From assembly GCF_002878395.1 (NCBI RefSeq), contig NC_061121.1, positions 12,597,184-12,661,183 of the forward strand: a stretch of 64,000 nt of DNA, given 5' to 3'. Positions 55,063 through 64,000 of the stretch are shown piece after piece. The notes under the pieces were generated by a model that ran no database searches, was not told where the DNA came from, and worked only from the letters and a program-made list of their open reading frames with translations. Numbering within the stretch: position 1 is the stretch's first letter; the number at the start of each line of letters is the position of its first letter. Origin of the DNA: Capsicum annuum. Its lineage: Eukaryota > Streptophyta > Magnoliopsida > Solanales > Solanaceae. The translations under genes and the position numbers were made by a program.

Positions 55063-58000
55063 CCCCCCCTCAAGCTGGAGGGTGCAAACACGCTAAGCTT
55101 GCCAAGAATGTGAAGATGAGCAGGGCCAGGAAGAGACTTCGTGAAAATATCAGCGAGCTGATCAGCGGAATGAACAAAATGGAGAGAAATCAAGCCTGAT
55201 TGAAGGCAATCACGAATGTAGTGACAATCTATCTCGATGTGCTTCGTGCGCTCATGGTAGACTGGATTGCGGGCAATATGCAGAGCTGCCTGGCTATCAT
55301 AGTAAACAGAAACAGGATTAGTAACATAACCAAAATCAGAAAGTAGGCGAACCAATCAGGAAACTTCAGCAACCACTTTACGAAGAGCGCGATATTCAGC
55401 TTCAGCTGAAGATAGGGAAACAGTAGGCTATTTCTTACTCTTCCAAGATATAGGAGAGACACCAAGTGTAATGAAATAACTAGTCACAGACCGGCGTGAA
55501 TGAGCACAAGAAGCCCAATCAGAGTCAGAGAATGCCAGTAGAGTAAAGTCATGAGAATTAGATAATAATAAACCCTGATCAGGTGCATTTAACAAATATC
55601 TGAGGACATGAAGGCCTGCAAGGAGGTGAGGCACCTGGGGAGCCTGGAGGAATTGGCTCAAATGCTGAACTGAGTATGAAATATTAGGCCTTGTAAGCTA
55701 TAAAAAATTTAATTTTCCAACAAGGCGATGATAAAGGGAAGGATCAGTAGGAGGAGCTCCCATATTAGTGGTGAGCTTAATTGAGAAATGAAGAGGAGCA
55801 CTAATAGGAGTAAAGTTGTCACAGTGAAACTCAGATAAAAGTTCTGAAGTAAACTTCTTTTGAGACATCAAGTAACCCAGGGGGTGAGGAGTGACCTCCA
55901 AACCAAAAAAATAATGGACAGACCCGAGGTCCTTTATCTTGAACTGGGAATCCAAAAACTGTTTCAAGTCATCTAATTCATGAACATCATCCCCAACCAG
56001 CAGAATATCATCAACATACACAGCTAATACAGTATATGAAGCACCATCAGATTTGGTAAATAGAGAATAATCATTCTTGCTAGACGAATTGCCCCCGAGA
56101 GACAAAGCTTCAGAAAGTTTAGAGAACCACTGTTTTAAAGCTTGCTTTAACCCATAAAGGGACTTTTTAAGTTTGCAAACTAAGGGATAAATAGGGGCTG
56201 CAGAGCAAGAAACTTCCAGCCTAAGTGGGGGCTTCATATAAACTTCCTTAAGTAAATCCCCATAGAGGAAAGCATTGTTAACATCCAATTGATAAACAGT
56301 CCAATTTCATTTAATGGCAATAGATAAAAGGACCTTGATAGTAGTAAAATTTACCACTTGGGAGAAGGTTTCATTGTAATCAATCCCTTTTTTTTGAGTA
56401 TCCCCATGAATGACCAAGCGAGCCTTATACCTTTCAACAGACCCATCAGCTTTATGCTTAATTTTGTACACCCATTTAGAAGAAATAGGCTTCTTGTTGG
56501 GAGGCAAAGGGACCAGTTCCCAAGTGTTATTGGCTTCAAGAGCTTGAAATTCCTTGAGCATAGCATCCTACCATATAGGGTGAAGAACAGCTTGGTGATA
56601 TGACTGTGGTTCAGTAGAGGAAACTTCAAGGGAGATGCTGGTAAAGGCTGAATGACAAACATAGTTAGACAGGTAGGTAGGGGTGATGATGGTCCTAGTA
56701 GACCTTTTTAAATGAGGAGGAGAAGGTGATGGAACAAAAGGGATAGAGGGAGAAGGTGAAAAAGAAGAAAGAGGGGAATCTGGAATAAGAGAAGAAGAAG
56801 AAGAGGGAACAAGAACAGAAAAAGACGGGGGGAGGGAAATCTATAGGAGGAGGGGAAGGCAAGAGAGAAGGGGGAGAAGGATATGGGAAGATGTGTTCAT
56901 GGAAATAGACATCTTTAGAATAGAAAATGGACTTGTTTGAAAGCTACAACAGCTTATACCCTTTTTTACCACAAGGATAGCCAATAAAAACACAAGGAAT
57001 AGCTCTAGGGAGAAATTTATCTCTCCCAAAAGGAGGGGTAGTGGCATAACACAGGCAGCCAAAAGACCTGAGATGATCAAAAAAGGAAGAAGAACCATGC
57101 AACTTTTCATAAGGGGATAAATTGTGTAAAACAAAAGGGGGCATCTTTTTTATTAAGTAAGTGGCAGTGAGTACACAGTCACCACAATACATAGTGGGGA
57201 GTTTTGATTGGAAAAGTAAGGCTCTTGATGTTTCTAAATGGTGCTTATGTTTTCTTTCCACAACACCATTTTGTTGAGGTGTGCGAGGAATGATTGTTTG
57301 GTGAAGAATACTATTTTCAGCAAAAAAGGAAGAAGCTTCAAGGCTACTACCCAATTCATAGGCATTATCAGATCTGAAAGTTTGGACAGATGTATTGAAT
57401 TGTACTTTAACCGTAGATACAAAAGCTTTAATAATGGAAAGAGCATTACTTTTGCAAGTAAGAAGATGGGTAAATGTGACTCTGGTAAAATCATCAACAA
57501 GAATGAGAAAATATCTATAACCAGAGTACGTTTTAGTGTGGTATGGTCCTTAAATGTCAATGTGAACTAATTGGAAGGGAAAAGTGGAATGAATAGTGTT
57601 GTGGGGAAAATGTAGTCTTTGTTGTCTAGCTAGGGGACAGACATTACATGTAAAAGTTTGACTTGGAGAAAGCTGAGAGTGAAGAAAAGGAATGGATTTC
57701 ATTTTATGATAAGGCATGTGACCAAGTCTTTGGTGCCAAAATACATCCATTTTATTAGAAATATGTGAAGAATTACAATAAGAGGGAATCACAGGTGGGA
57801 TATCGTGAGATACATTGACAGAATTTGAAATATGTGTACAACTAGAAGCAGAAACTTGAGAAACAACAGATTGGTGATCAGGTACTGGAGAAGTAGAGGG
57901 AGCAGCATGTTAGTAGTATAATCCGTTGGCAGTCTTACCAACTTCCAGTGGCTTTTTTAGAGAAGGGCCTTGTAAATGACAAGAAGTGACAGAAAATACA

Positions 58001-59440
58001 GCTAAGCATAAGATATGTTTGAGTAGTTGATATATAGAAAGTAGGTGAAAATGGCAAGAGGGAACTAACAAAACATTATCTAAAGTAATGTCATCCCTTA
58101 AGAGCAAGGACCCAGTAGATACTACTTTGACTTTGTATCCATTAGGTAAGGTAATAAAAAATGAATGAGCTAAAGGTTATAAGTTGTGAAGGAGGCGTTT
58201 ATGGGGAGTCATATGATTAGAGGTACCTGAGTCTAGCAACCAAGAGGTAGGGAGTAATTGGGAAAAAACACACACACTGTAGCCAGCAGAAGTAAAAACT
58301 GAGCTATTGTACACCTGCAAAGTGACAAACCCAGAATTCTCTGCATGATCAAGCTGAGGAGGATGCATGGGAGAAATCTGAGCCTGTGGAAAAGACTCAT
58401 GAGGTGATTATATTGTTCTTTGCTAAAACCATGAGAAGAGTTCTCTTTGTAGGGGTTTGAATGTGGCTTGATATCTGGATCTGGATCTGATAGCTGAACA
58501 CAGGAAGCAGAGGATTTCTTATTCTTGGTGAACTTGAAATCAGGAGGGAATCCATGAAACCTATAATAGGTGTCAATAGTATGACAGGCTTCTTACAATA
58601 TTTGCATGTCTGTGATCCATGGGACTGTTTAATAGTGCTGAAATTGACCTTTTGATGAAAAGGTCTATTACCAGAATTAGAGACAGGAGTATAGGCACTA
58701 AATAATACCGAGTCACTAGAGAAATAAGGTGGACCAGATTGAGATTCCTTTTGGCTTTCATCCTGTTGAAGGAGAGCATATACTTTACTGATAGATGGCA
58801 GAGGTGTCATCATCAGGGTATTGCTCTTAACAGTGGAGTACCCTTCATTCAAGCCACTAAGGAATTAGAACAATTATTGATCATGAATGAAGTTGGACAA
58901 TGCACCACATGTGCACTCAGGACCAACATAAGAGGCATTTAGTTCATCCCAGAGAGACCCCATCTTAGTGAAATAAGCAGCTATGCTTGAAGACCCTTGA
59001 ATAGTTGAATTAATTTCCTTTTGAATATGGATATACCTAGACCCATTAGAGTGACCATACCTATAATTTATGTCCTTTCAGACGTCTCTAGCAGTAGAAA
59101 GACACATAACACTAACAGCAACATCTCGTGAGAGGAAATTTATGATCCAAGCTTTAACCATATGATTACACCTTTCCTAGAACTGGAAATATGGATTGTG
59201 AAAGTCAAGTTGAGGAAATTTTCCATTTACCATTCCCAACTTATTTTTGACAGACAAGGATGTGATCATGCTATTTCTCCAAATAGCATAACTAGAGCCA
59301 TTGAACGGTATAGGAACTAACTGATGGCTAGGACTCTCAGAAGGATGGATGTAATAAGGATGAGAAGGGTCCAAAGATAACTCTTCAAACCCAGCAGTAC
59401 CAGTTGAGGAGTTAGTAGTACTAGCACTAGGAGTAGTCAT
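55044..59440 (-). pseudogene. Copia gag-pol polyprotein, decayed
   Basis: From MTTPSASTTNSSTGTAG (59440): gag with SYAIWRNSMITSLSVKNKLG; protease motif SWLLDSGTSNHMT (about 58230); GAG-pre-integrase HQRLGHMPYHKM and CNVCPLARQQ (57550-57760); integrase PRTPQQNGVVERKHKHHLE (57290); reverse transcriptase with WVYKIKHKADGSVERYKARL (56450), MDVNNAFLYGDL (56288) and the catalytic VYVDDILLVGDD (about 56010); RNase H with [20 protein letters not shown] and [16 protein letters not shown] (55290-55150). Domain order gag-PR-IN-RT-RH is that of Ty1/copia. Many frameshifts and stops, so not functional. Confidence 0.9.
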
Positions 59441-59928
59441 CCTAGTGATTTACAAAGATATGAAACAACAACTATTTCCAGGACTAGGACTAATGATAAA
59501 AGCAATTACAAGTAAGATCAATCCATCACAACAATCTACAGATCCAGATAAAGACCATACATGAACAGATCTACAATAGCAAATCCATGAAAACAAAGTG
59601 TAGATCCAGATAAAACACCATACAGAAATGGATCTACTATAGCATCATCCTTAATGAGCACAAAAAGAACAAATCAGCCCTAAATAAAGCATTTTCAACC
59701 GGAAATTCAATGTCGAATAGATCAGGGATGAGCAACATATTAACAAAGAAGTCACAGATACTGTTTACTGGTCTCTTTCATACACCTAAAAGAGAAAAGG
59801 TCTTCGACAATAGATTTGAACCAAACTTCAAATGTCGTCTGTTTATACCGTCGTAACGAATCCACATAATTTCGCCATTAACGGGTAAGATCGAAAAGTG
59901 AAGAAAGAAGAGAGGATCGATCTACACA

Positions 59929-59939
59929 CTCTGATACTA
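59929..59939 (-). other. Primer-binding site (initiator tRNA-Met) of the copia element
   Basis: TAGTATCAGAG on the minus strand directly after the 5' LTR end; the consensus complement of tRNA-iMet is TGGTATCAGAG, one mismatch. Confidence 0.8.
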
Positions 59940-60263
59940 TGTTATTATAAAGATATGATGAGCTCCATTGACAATCATTGAAGAACCTAGAAAGTACGAG
60001 AATAATCAGATGAAGAAGAGAAAGAATTTTTCTTTTATTGAATTGAGAGTCAAAATATCTGTCTACTCTACTACCTCCACTAACTCACTATATATGTATA
60101 TATACATGCTTGTACTGGGCCGGTTATGGTATTGTTACATTGGGTTGGAGAAAAATTAACTGGGATAACTATTACAGCTGAAAGTCCAAAAATGAACATG
60201 TATATATGTAAGTAACTGTATAAGAAAAATACAGAATGTGTATGTTACGTAATAACTCTAACA
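59940..60263 (-). repeat. 5' LTR of the copia element, complete
   Basis: Begins TGTTAGAG at 60263 and ends AATAACA at 59940 (TG...CA ends), followed by the primer-binding site. 324 bp. Confidence 0.88.
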
Positions 60264-61340
60264 GCATGCGTCATATTAAGCAGTGCATATCCTATCCAAT
60301 CTTTGATTAATTTAAGAAACTTGGTCCTGAAGGGGATTTTTGAGGAAAATCCATCATGGTTATCTAACGTCAAGAACTTAGAAGCTCTGATACTTGAGGG
60401 ATCGCGATGATTGAATCTGTCATGTGCAATATGGGATATGGTAAACTTAAAACATTTAGAAGTGACTGGTAAATCAACTATCATTTGGTGTAATGTCAAA
60501 AAATTATACTATTTTTACATGGTAAATTTTTTTTTATGTATAAATAATAGAGACTGAACCCTATTCGACTAGTCTGTATATGTACTAATGAACCCCCTCA
60601 CTGAAAATCCTAGATCTACCCCTGGTTACAATGGCTATCCTTGGCATACTTACCTGATGGCGAAGAGTTCCAATAGTTTGTGTCAAAAGTACCGAATATA
60701 GTAAAACAGAGGTGCTTGATTGATGAACCACAAGATTATAAGGGAACAAAGAGATACATTAGGCTTCCAGGTATGAAATCATTAAATAGACTGAAATCAC
60801 TTAAAGTCTATTTTCTAAAACGTGGTGCAAAGCGACTTGACGTCAACTTCCTCATGAAACTCAAGAAGTTGACCTTGTCATCATGTTAACTACCATGGAG
60901 TGAAGTTTCAACCATAGAAAGATTAGAAAACCTAGAGGTGCTAAAGTTGGAGTCTGATGCTTTTGAGGGAGAGCGATGGGATGTCAAAGATGAGGAGTTC
61001 TAGAATCTCAAGTTTTGACATTCTATGGCATAAATATTCCACAATGGAACTTTTCTGATACGTCTTTTCTAAACCTTTAGCTGGTGATTTTCAGAAACAG
61101 TCAACTGGAAACATTTCCCAAGACTTTGAACGCTTACCTTTGTTGAATATGATTGAGGTGCGCAAATGCAACTGCAGTGCCTTGAGAGCTGCTAAAGAGT
61201 TTGAGAGAACTCAAATTGAGGATTAGGGAAATTATGAATTCAAGCTCGTCCTCACCTCAAGTCTAGAGATGAGGATGAAGAAGATATTGGACTGACTTGG
61301 CAAGTTGACTCGGAGCTGCCAATTTTGAAATGCGTTTTCT
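60264..61340 (+). pseudogene. R1-type CC-NB-LRR resistance gene, LRR part
   Basis: Continues the gene on the far side of the copia insertion, in several frames: SLINLRNLVLKGIFEENPSW and SNVKNLEALILEGSR (to TGA at 60408), LSCAIWDMVNLKHLEVTGK, then after about 130 unrelated bases (60500-60640) PGMKSLNRLKSLKVYFLKRG, FLMKLKKLTLSSC, stop, PWSEVSTIERLENLEVLKLE and FEGERWDVKDEEF (the R1-family word). The end has QVDSELPILKC. Numerous stops. The segment joining MHD and these repeats is absent, so the insertion was accompanied by a deletion. Confidence 0.85.
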
Positions 61341-61429
61341 ATTTTGTAGTTTTTTTTCTTGATTATTTCTGTCCCTATTAAATGGGCTGACCCCAACCCA
61401 AACCAGTTCATTAGTTGAATTGCTGGTAA

Positions 61430-61990
61430 GTGTTTCCAACATAATTTAATTCATGGAAAATAAACTTCAACCACAAATAAAAATATAAAGAAACAACAGT
61501 TTTATTGATAAATGATGGGGGTACAAATCTGTTCCTCCCTTGATTCTTCTCTTTTGATTTTCTCCGTAATTCGAGGGCCATCAGTGGCGTATTTCTCGAA
61601 TGTATGGATATTTGGATATGAATTTCTCCAAAATTCGAGGGCCGTTAGTGGCGTATTTCTCGAACATAGGAACATTTGGATTTGATCTCCATGAAAGAAG
61701 GGTTTGTCTTCTTGATGTATTTGATTATCAAAAAGAGAGAGTTTTGATCTTTATAAATATCCCATGAATTTATTGGGACTTTTCAAATCTTTGATCTATT
61801 TGTGAATATCCCATGAATTTATGGGATACTGGAGATGCCTCTTTAAAGGGATATTTGACCCCTTTATATAGGCATAATTTAGGGCTTAGGTTGAGTAGCT
61901 ATCAAGCTAGATTTAGGATAAATTAGCCCCCAAGAACTCTAAGCAAAATTGAACTCTTTTTGTAGAGTTCACAAAATTTCAATGTCTACA
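61430..61990 (-). mobile_element. LTR and short internal tail of another LTR retrotransposon
   Basis: On the minus strand a purine tract 'agcagggggca' precedes TGTAGACATTGAAATTTTG at 61990, a usual LTR start. Inside is a promoter-like 'gcctatataaagg' (about 61870) and two copies of a 62-base block ('attcgagggcc(a/g)tcagtggcg', 61570 and 61635). The far end of the LTR is not certain. Some internal sequence continues to about 62085, where the LINE starts. Confidence 0.55.
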
Positions 61991-62085
61991 AATGCCCCCT
62001 GCTTTATGGCTTGTCGGAGTGTAGACTTGATGAAACTCAAAGACGACTCTTGAAGTACCGCTTCTATCTTTACGATCCTGCAGCT

Positions 62086-64000
62086 ACAAGGAGTTTGCGA
62101 GGTCCTTTGGGCTGGTGGTGGTGAACTTGGGCTTCCCGAAGAAGGACGAGCACCTGATCACCTTTCGAAACGCGATAGCCAGGACCCAGATTGACTTTTT
62201 GTTGCTTAGGAAAGGGGATAGGGCGTTGTGTAAGGACTGTAAGGTCATCCCGAGTGAGAATCTTTCGACCCAGCATAGGCTCTTGGTTATGAATTTAGGT
62301 ATAAAGAAGAATAGAAAGAAGAGGAGTAGGGAGTGTAGACCTAGAATTAAGTGGGGTGGCCTGACGCCAGTGAATGTGTGGGAGATAGGGGAGAATTTGG
62401 CGGGAATGGGGGTGTGGGAGTGTAGGGGAGACGTGGATAGTATGTGGGATAGGGCGGCTAGGGGCATCAGGGAGAATGGAAGTGAGGTGTTGGGTGTTTC
62501 TAGGGGCCGGGCCGGGCACCATCGAGGGGATTGGTGGTGGAATGAAGAGGTGGAGAAGAAAGTGGGGACCAAGAAAGGGGCGTATGCCAAGTTGGCGGAG
62601 AGTAAGGACGAAGAGGAGAAGCGGGTAAACAGGAAAGAGTACAAGCTAGCGAGGAAGAAGGCTAAGTCAGCAGTCACGACAGCTAAGACGACCGCCTTTG
62701 AGAGCTTGTATGCAGGGTTACAGGGGAAAGGAGGGGAGAAAAAGTTGTTTAGACTCGCTAAGGCTAGGGAGCGGAAGGGTCGGGACCTCGATCAGGTGAG
62801 GTGCATTAAGGGGAAGGACGGTAGAGTGTTGGTGGAGGATGACCACTTTAAGAATAGATGGAAGTCGTACTTTCATAGGCTCTTGAATGACGAAGGGGAT
62901 AGAGCTATTGTGTTAGGGAAACTGGAGCACTCAGAGGAGTGTCGAGATTTTAGCTATTGTAGACGTTTTAAGGTAGAAGAGGTTAGACAGGCTGTTCGCA
63001 GAATGCGAAGGGGTAGGGCGACGGGGCCGGATGAGATACCGGTAGAGTTTTAAAAGTTCGTTGGAGAGGCTGGTGTAAGGTGGTTGACTGGATTGTTTAA
63101 TGAAATCTTCAAGACGGCAAAGATGCCCGAGGCTTGGAGGTGGAGTACCATGATCCCTCTCTATAAGAATAAGGGGGACATCCAGAGTTGCAATAACTAT
63201 ATGGGGATTAAGTTATTGAGTCACTCTATGAAGATCTGGGAGAGAGTGGTCGAGGTGAGGCTGAGACGGATAGTGTCTATTTCAAAAAACCAGTTTGGAT
63301 TTATGCCTGGTCGCTCGACGACGGAGGCAATTCACCTGGTATGGAGGTTGGTGGAACAGTATAGGGAAAGGAAGAAGGACCTGCACATGGTGTTTATCGA
63401 CCTGGAGAAGGCCTACGACAAAGTCCCCAGGGAGGTGCTTGGAGGTGAGTGGAGTACCGCTGGCATATATCAGAGCAATTAAGGATATGTATGATGGAGC
63501 GAAAACTAAGGTGAGGATGGCGGGAGGAGACTCAGAGCATTTCACTGTCCTGACAGGGTTGCATCAGGGATCTACTCTTAGTCCCTTTTTGTTTGCGTTG
63601 GTGATGGATGTGTTGACGCGCTGTATTCAAGGGGAGGTGCCATGGTGTATGCTTTTTACAGATGATGTAGTTCTGATAGATGAGACTCGAGGGGGTGTGA
63701 GTGACAAATTAGAGGTGTGGAGGCAAACCCTTGAGTCTAAAGGGTTCAGGGTGAGTAGAAGCAATACAGAGTATATGGAATGCAAGTTTAATGACGTGAG
63801 GCGAGAGAATGAGGTAGTAGTGAAGCTGGAATCACAGGAGGTATGTAAGAGGGAGAGTTTCAAGTATCTCGGGTCCGTGATCCAGAGTAACGGTGAGATT
63901 GACAAGGATGTCTCGCACCGTATTGGGGCGGGATGGATGAAATGGAAGCTCGCGTCGGGGGTGCTGTGTGATAAGAAGGTGCCGCCCAAGATTAAAGGCA
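62086..64000 (+). pseudogene. RTE-clade LINE, endonuclease C-terminus and reverse transcriptase, 5'-truncated
   Basis: Enters in the middle of the endonuclease ([49 protein letters not shown]), then the linker with [10 protein letters not shown], then reverse transcriptase: [14 protein letters not shown] at 63051 in place of Trp, [56 protein letters not shown]; a frameshift near 63440; [18 protein letters not shown]; the catalytic FADD box reads [11 protein letters not shown] (Ala to Thr); [15 protein letters not shown]. It runs off the right edge. GC content is clearly higher than the surroundings. One nonsense codon and one indel make it inactive. Confidence 0.88.

Larger units (their letters stand above)
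54951..60263 (-). mobile_element. Ty1/copia LTR retrotransposon inserted in the NB-LRR gene
   Basis: Minus-strand element. 5' LTR 60263-59940 (324 bp, TGTTAGAG ... AATAACA); primer-binding site next to it; internal part with gag-pol; purine tract 'ttgagggggggtg' before the 3' LTR at 55062. Only about 112 bases of the 3' LTR remain (55062-54951); the rest is deleted together with part of the host gene, so no target duplication is left. About 5 differences in 108 aligned LTR bases, so not a very recent insertion. Confidence 0.9.

Noticed and set aside
56841..57560. Additional 97-136 aa frames in the copia element
   Set aside because: Only the integrase-like frame is meaningful; others are shadows.

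Overview
This is nuclear DNA from a flowering plant, almost certainly a member of the Solanaceae and probably Solanum. The evidence is AT-rich DNA, spliced genes with GT-AG introns, several SINE families typical of the Solanaceae (TS-type and others), a Kaonashi-type Mutator element, and an R1-type (late-blight family) NB-LRR relic. One 100-N assembly gap (12119-12218) lies inside a (TA)n tract. The species call is inference; the family call rests on the repeats.

Layout. 1-3360: the 5' part of a cytosolic 6-phosphogluconolactonase gene (minus strand, running off the left edge) with a leader intron and TATA box. 3361-20680: about 17 kb with no gene, filled with MITEs, SINE fragments and simple or tandem repeats. 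20684-25430: a five-exon gene for an organelle-type RimP/UPF0090 ribosome-maturation protein (minus). 26431-38940: an 18-exon STE20/Hippo-type kinase gene, SIK1 (minus, about 810 aa), whose splice phases all join. Both genes carry a second, decayed copy of the 3' part of their first exon in intron 1. The kinase introns also hold a SINE with a 17-bp target duplication, a Tourist-like MITE, a hAT-type MITE and a fragment of plastid 23S rDNA.

39478-52132: a nest of elements. Outer inverted repeats flank a 9.3-kb Mutator-like element (41762-51084) that has a perfect 9-bp target-site duplication, a decayed mudrA-type transposase (plus strand) and a decayed DUF1985/Ulp1-protease gene (minus strand). 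The 1.4-kb transposase intron holds an 86-bp minisatellite and what looks like a captured piece of a GH17 beta-1,3-glucanase gene.

53872-61340: an R1-type CC-NB-LRR pseudogene split by a Ty1/copia retrotransposon (54951-60263), followed by an LTR fragment and, to the right edge, a 5'-truncated RTE-type LINE (plus).

Working genes are therefore only three housekeeping or signalling genes, all on the minus strand: sugar metabolism, organelle ribosome assembly and a Hippo-type kinase. They are independent transcription units rather than an operon. Everything else is mobile DNA or its debris.
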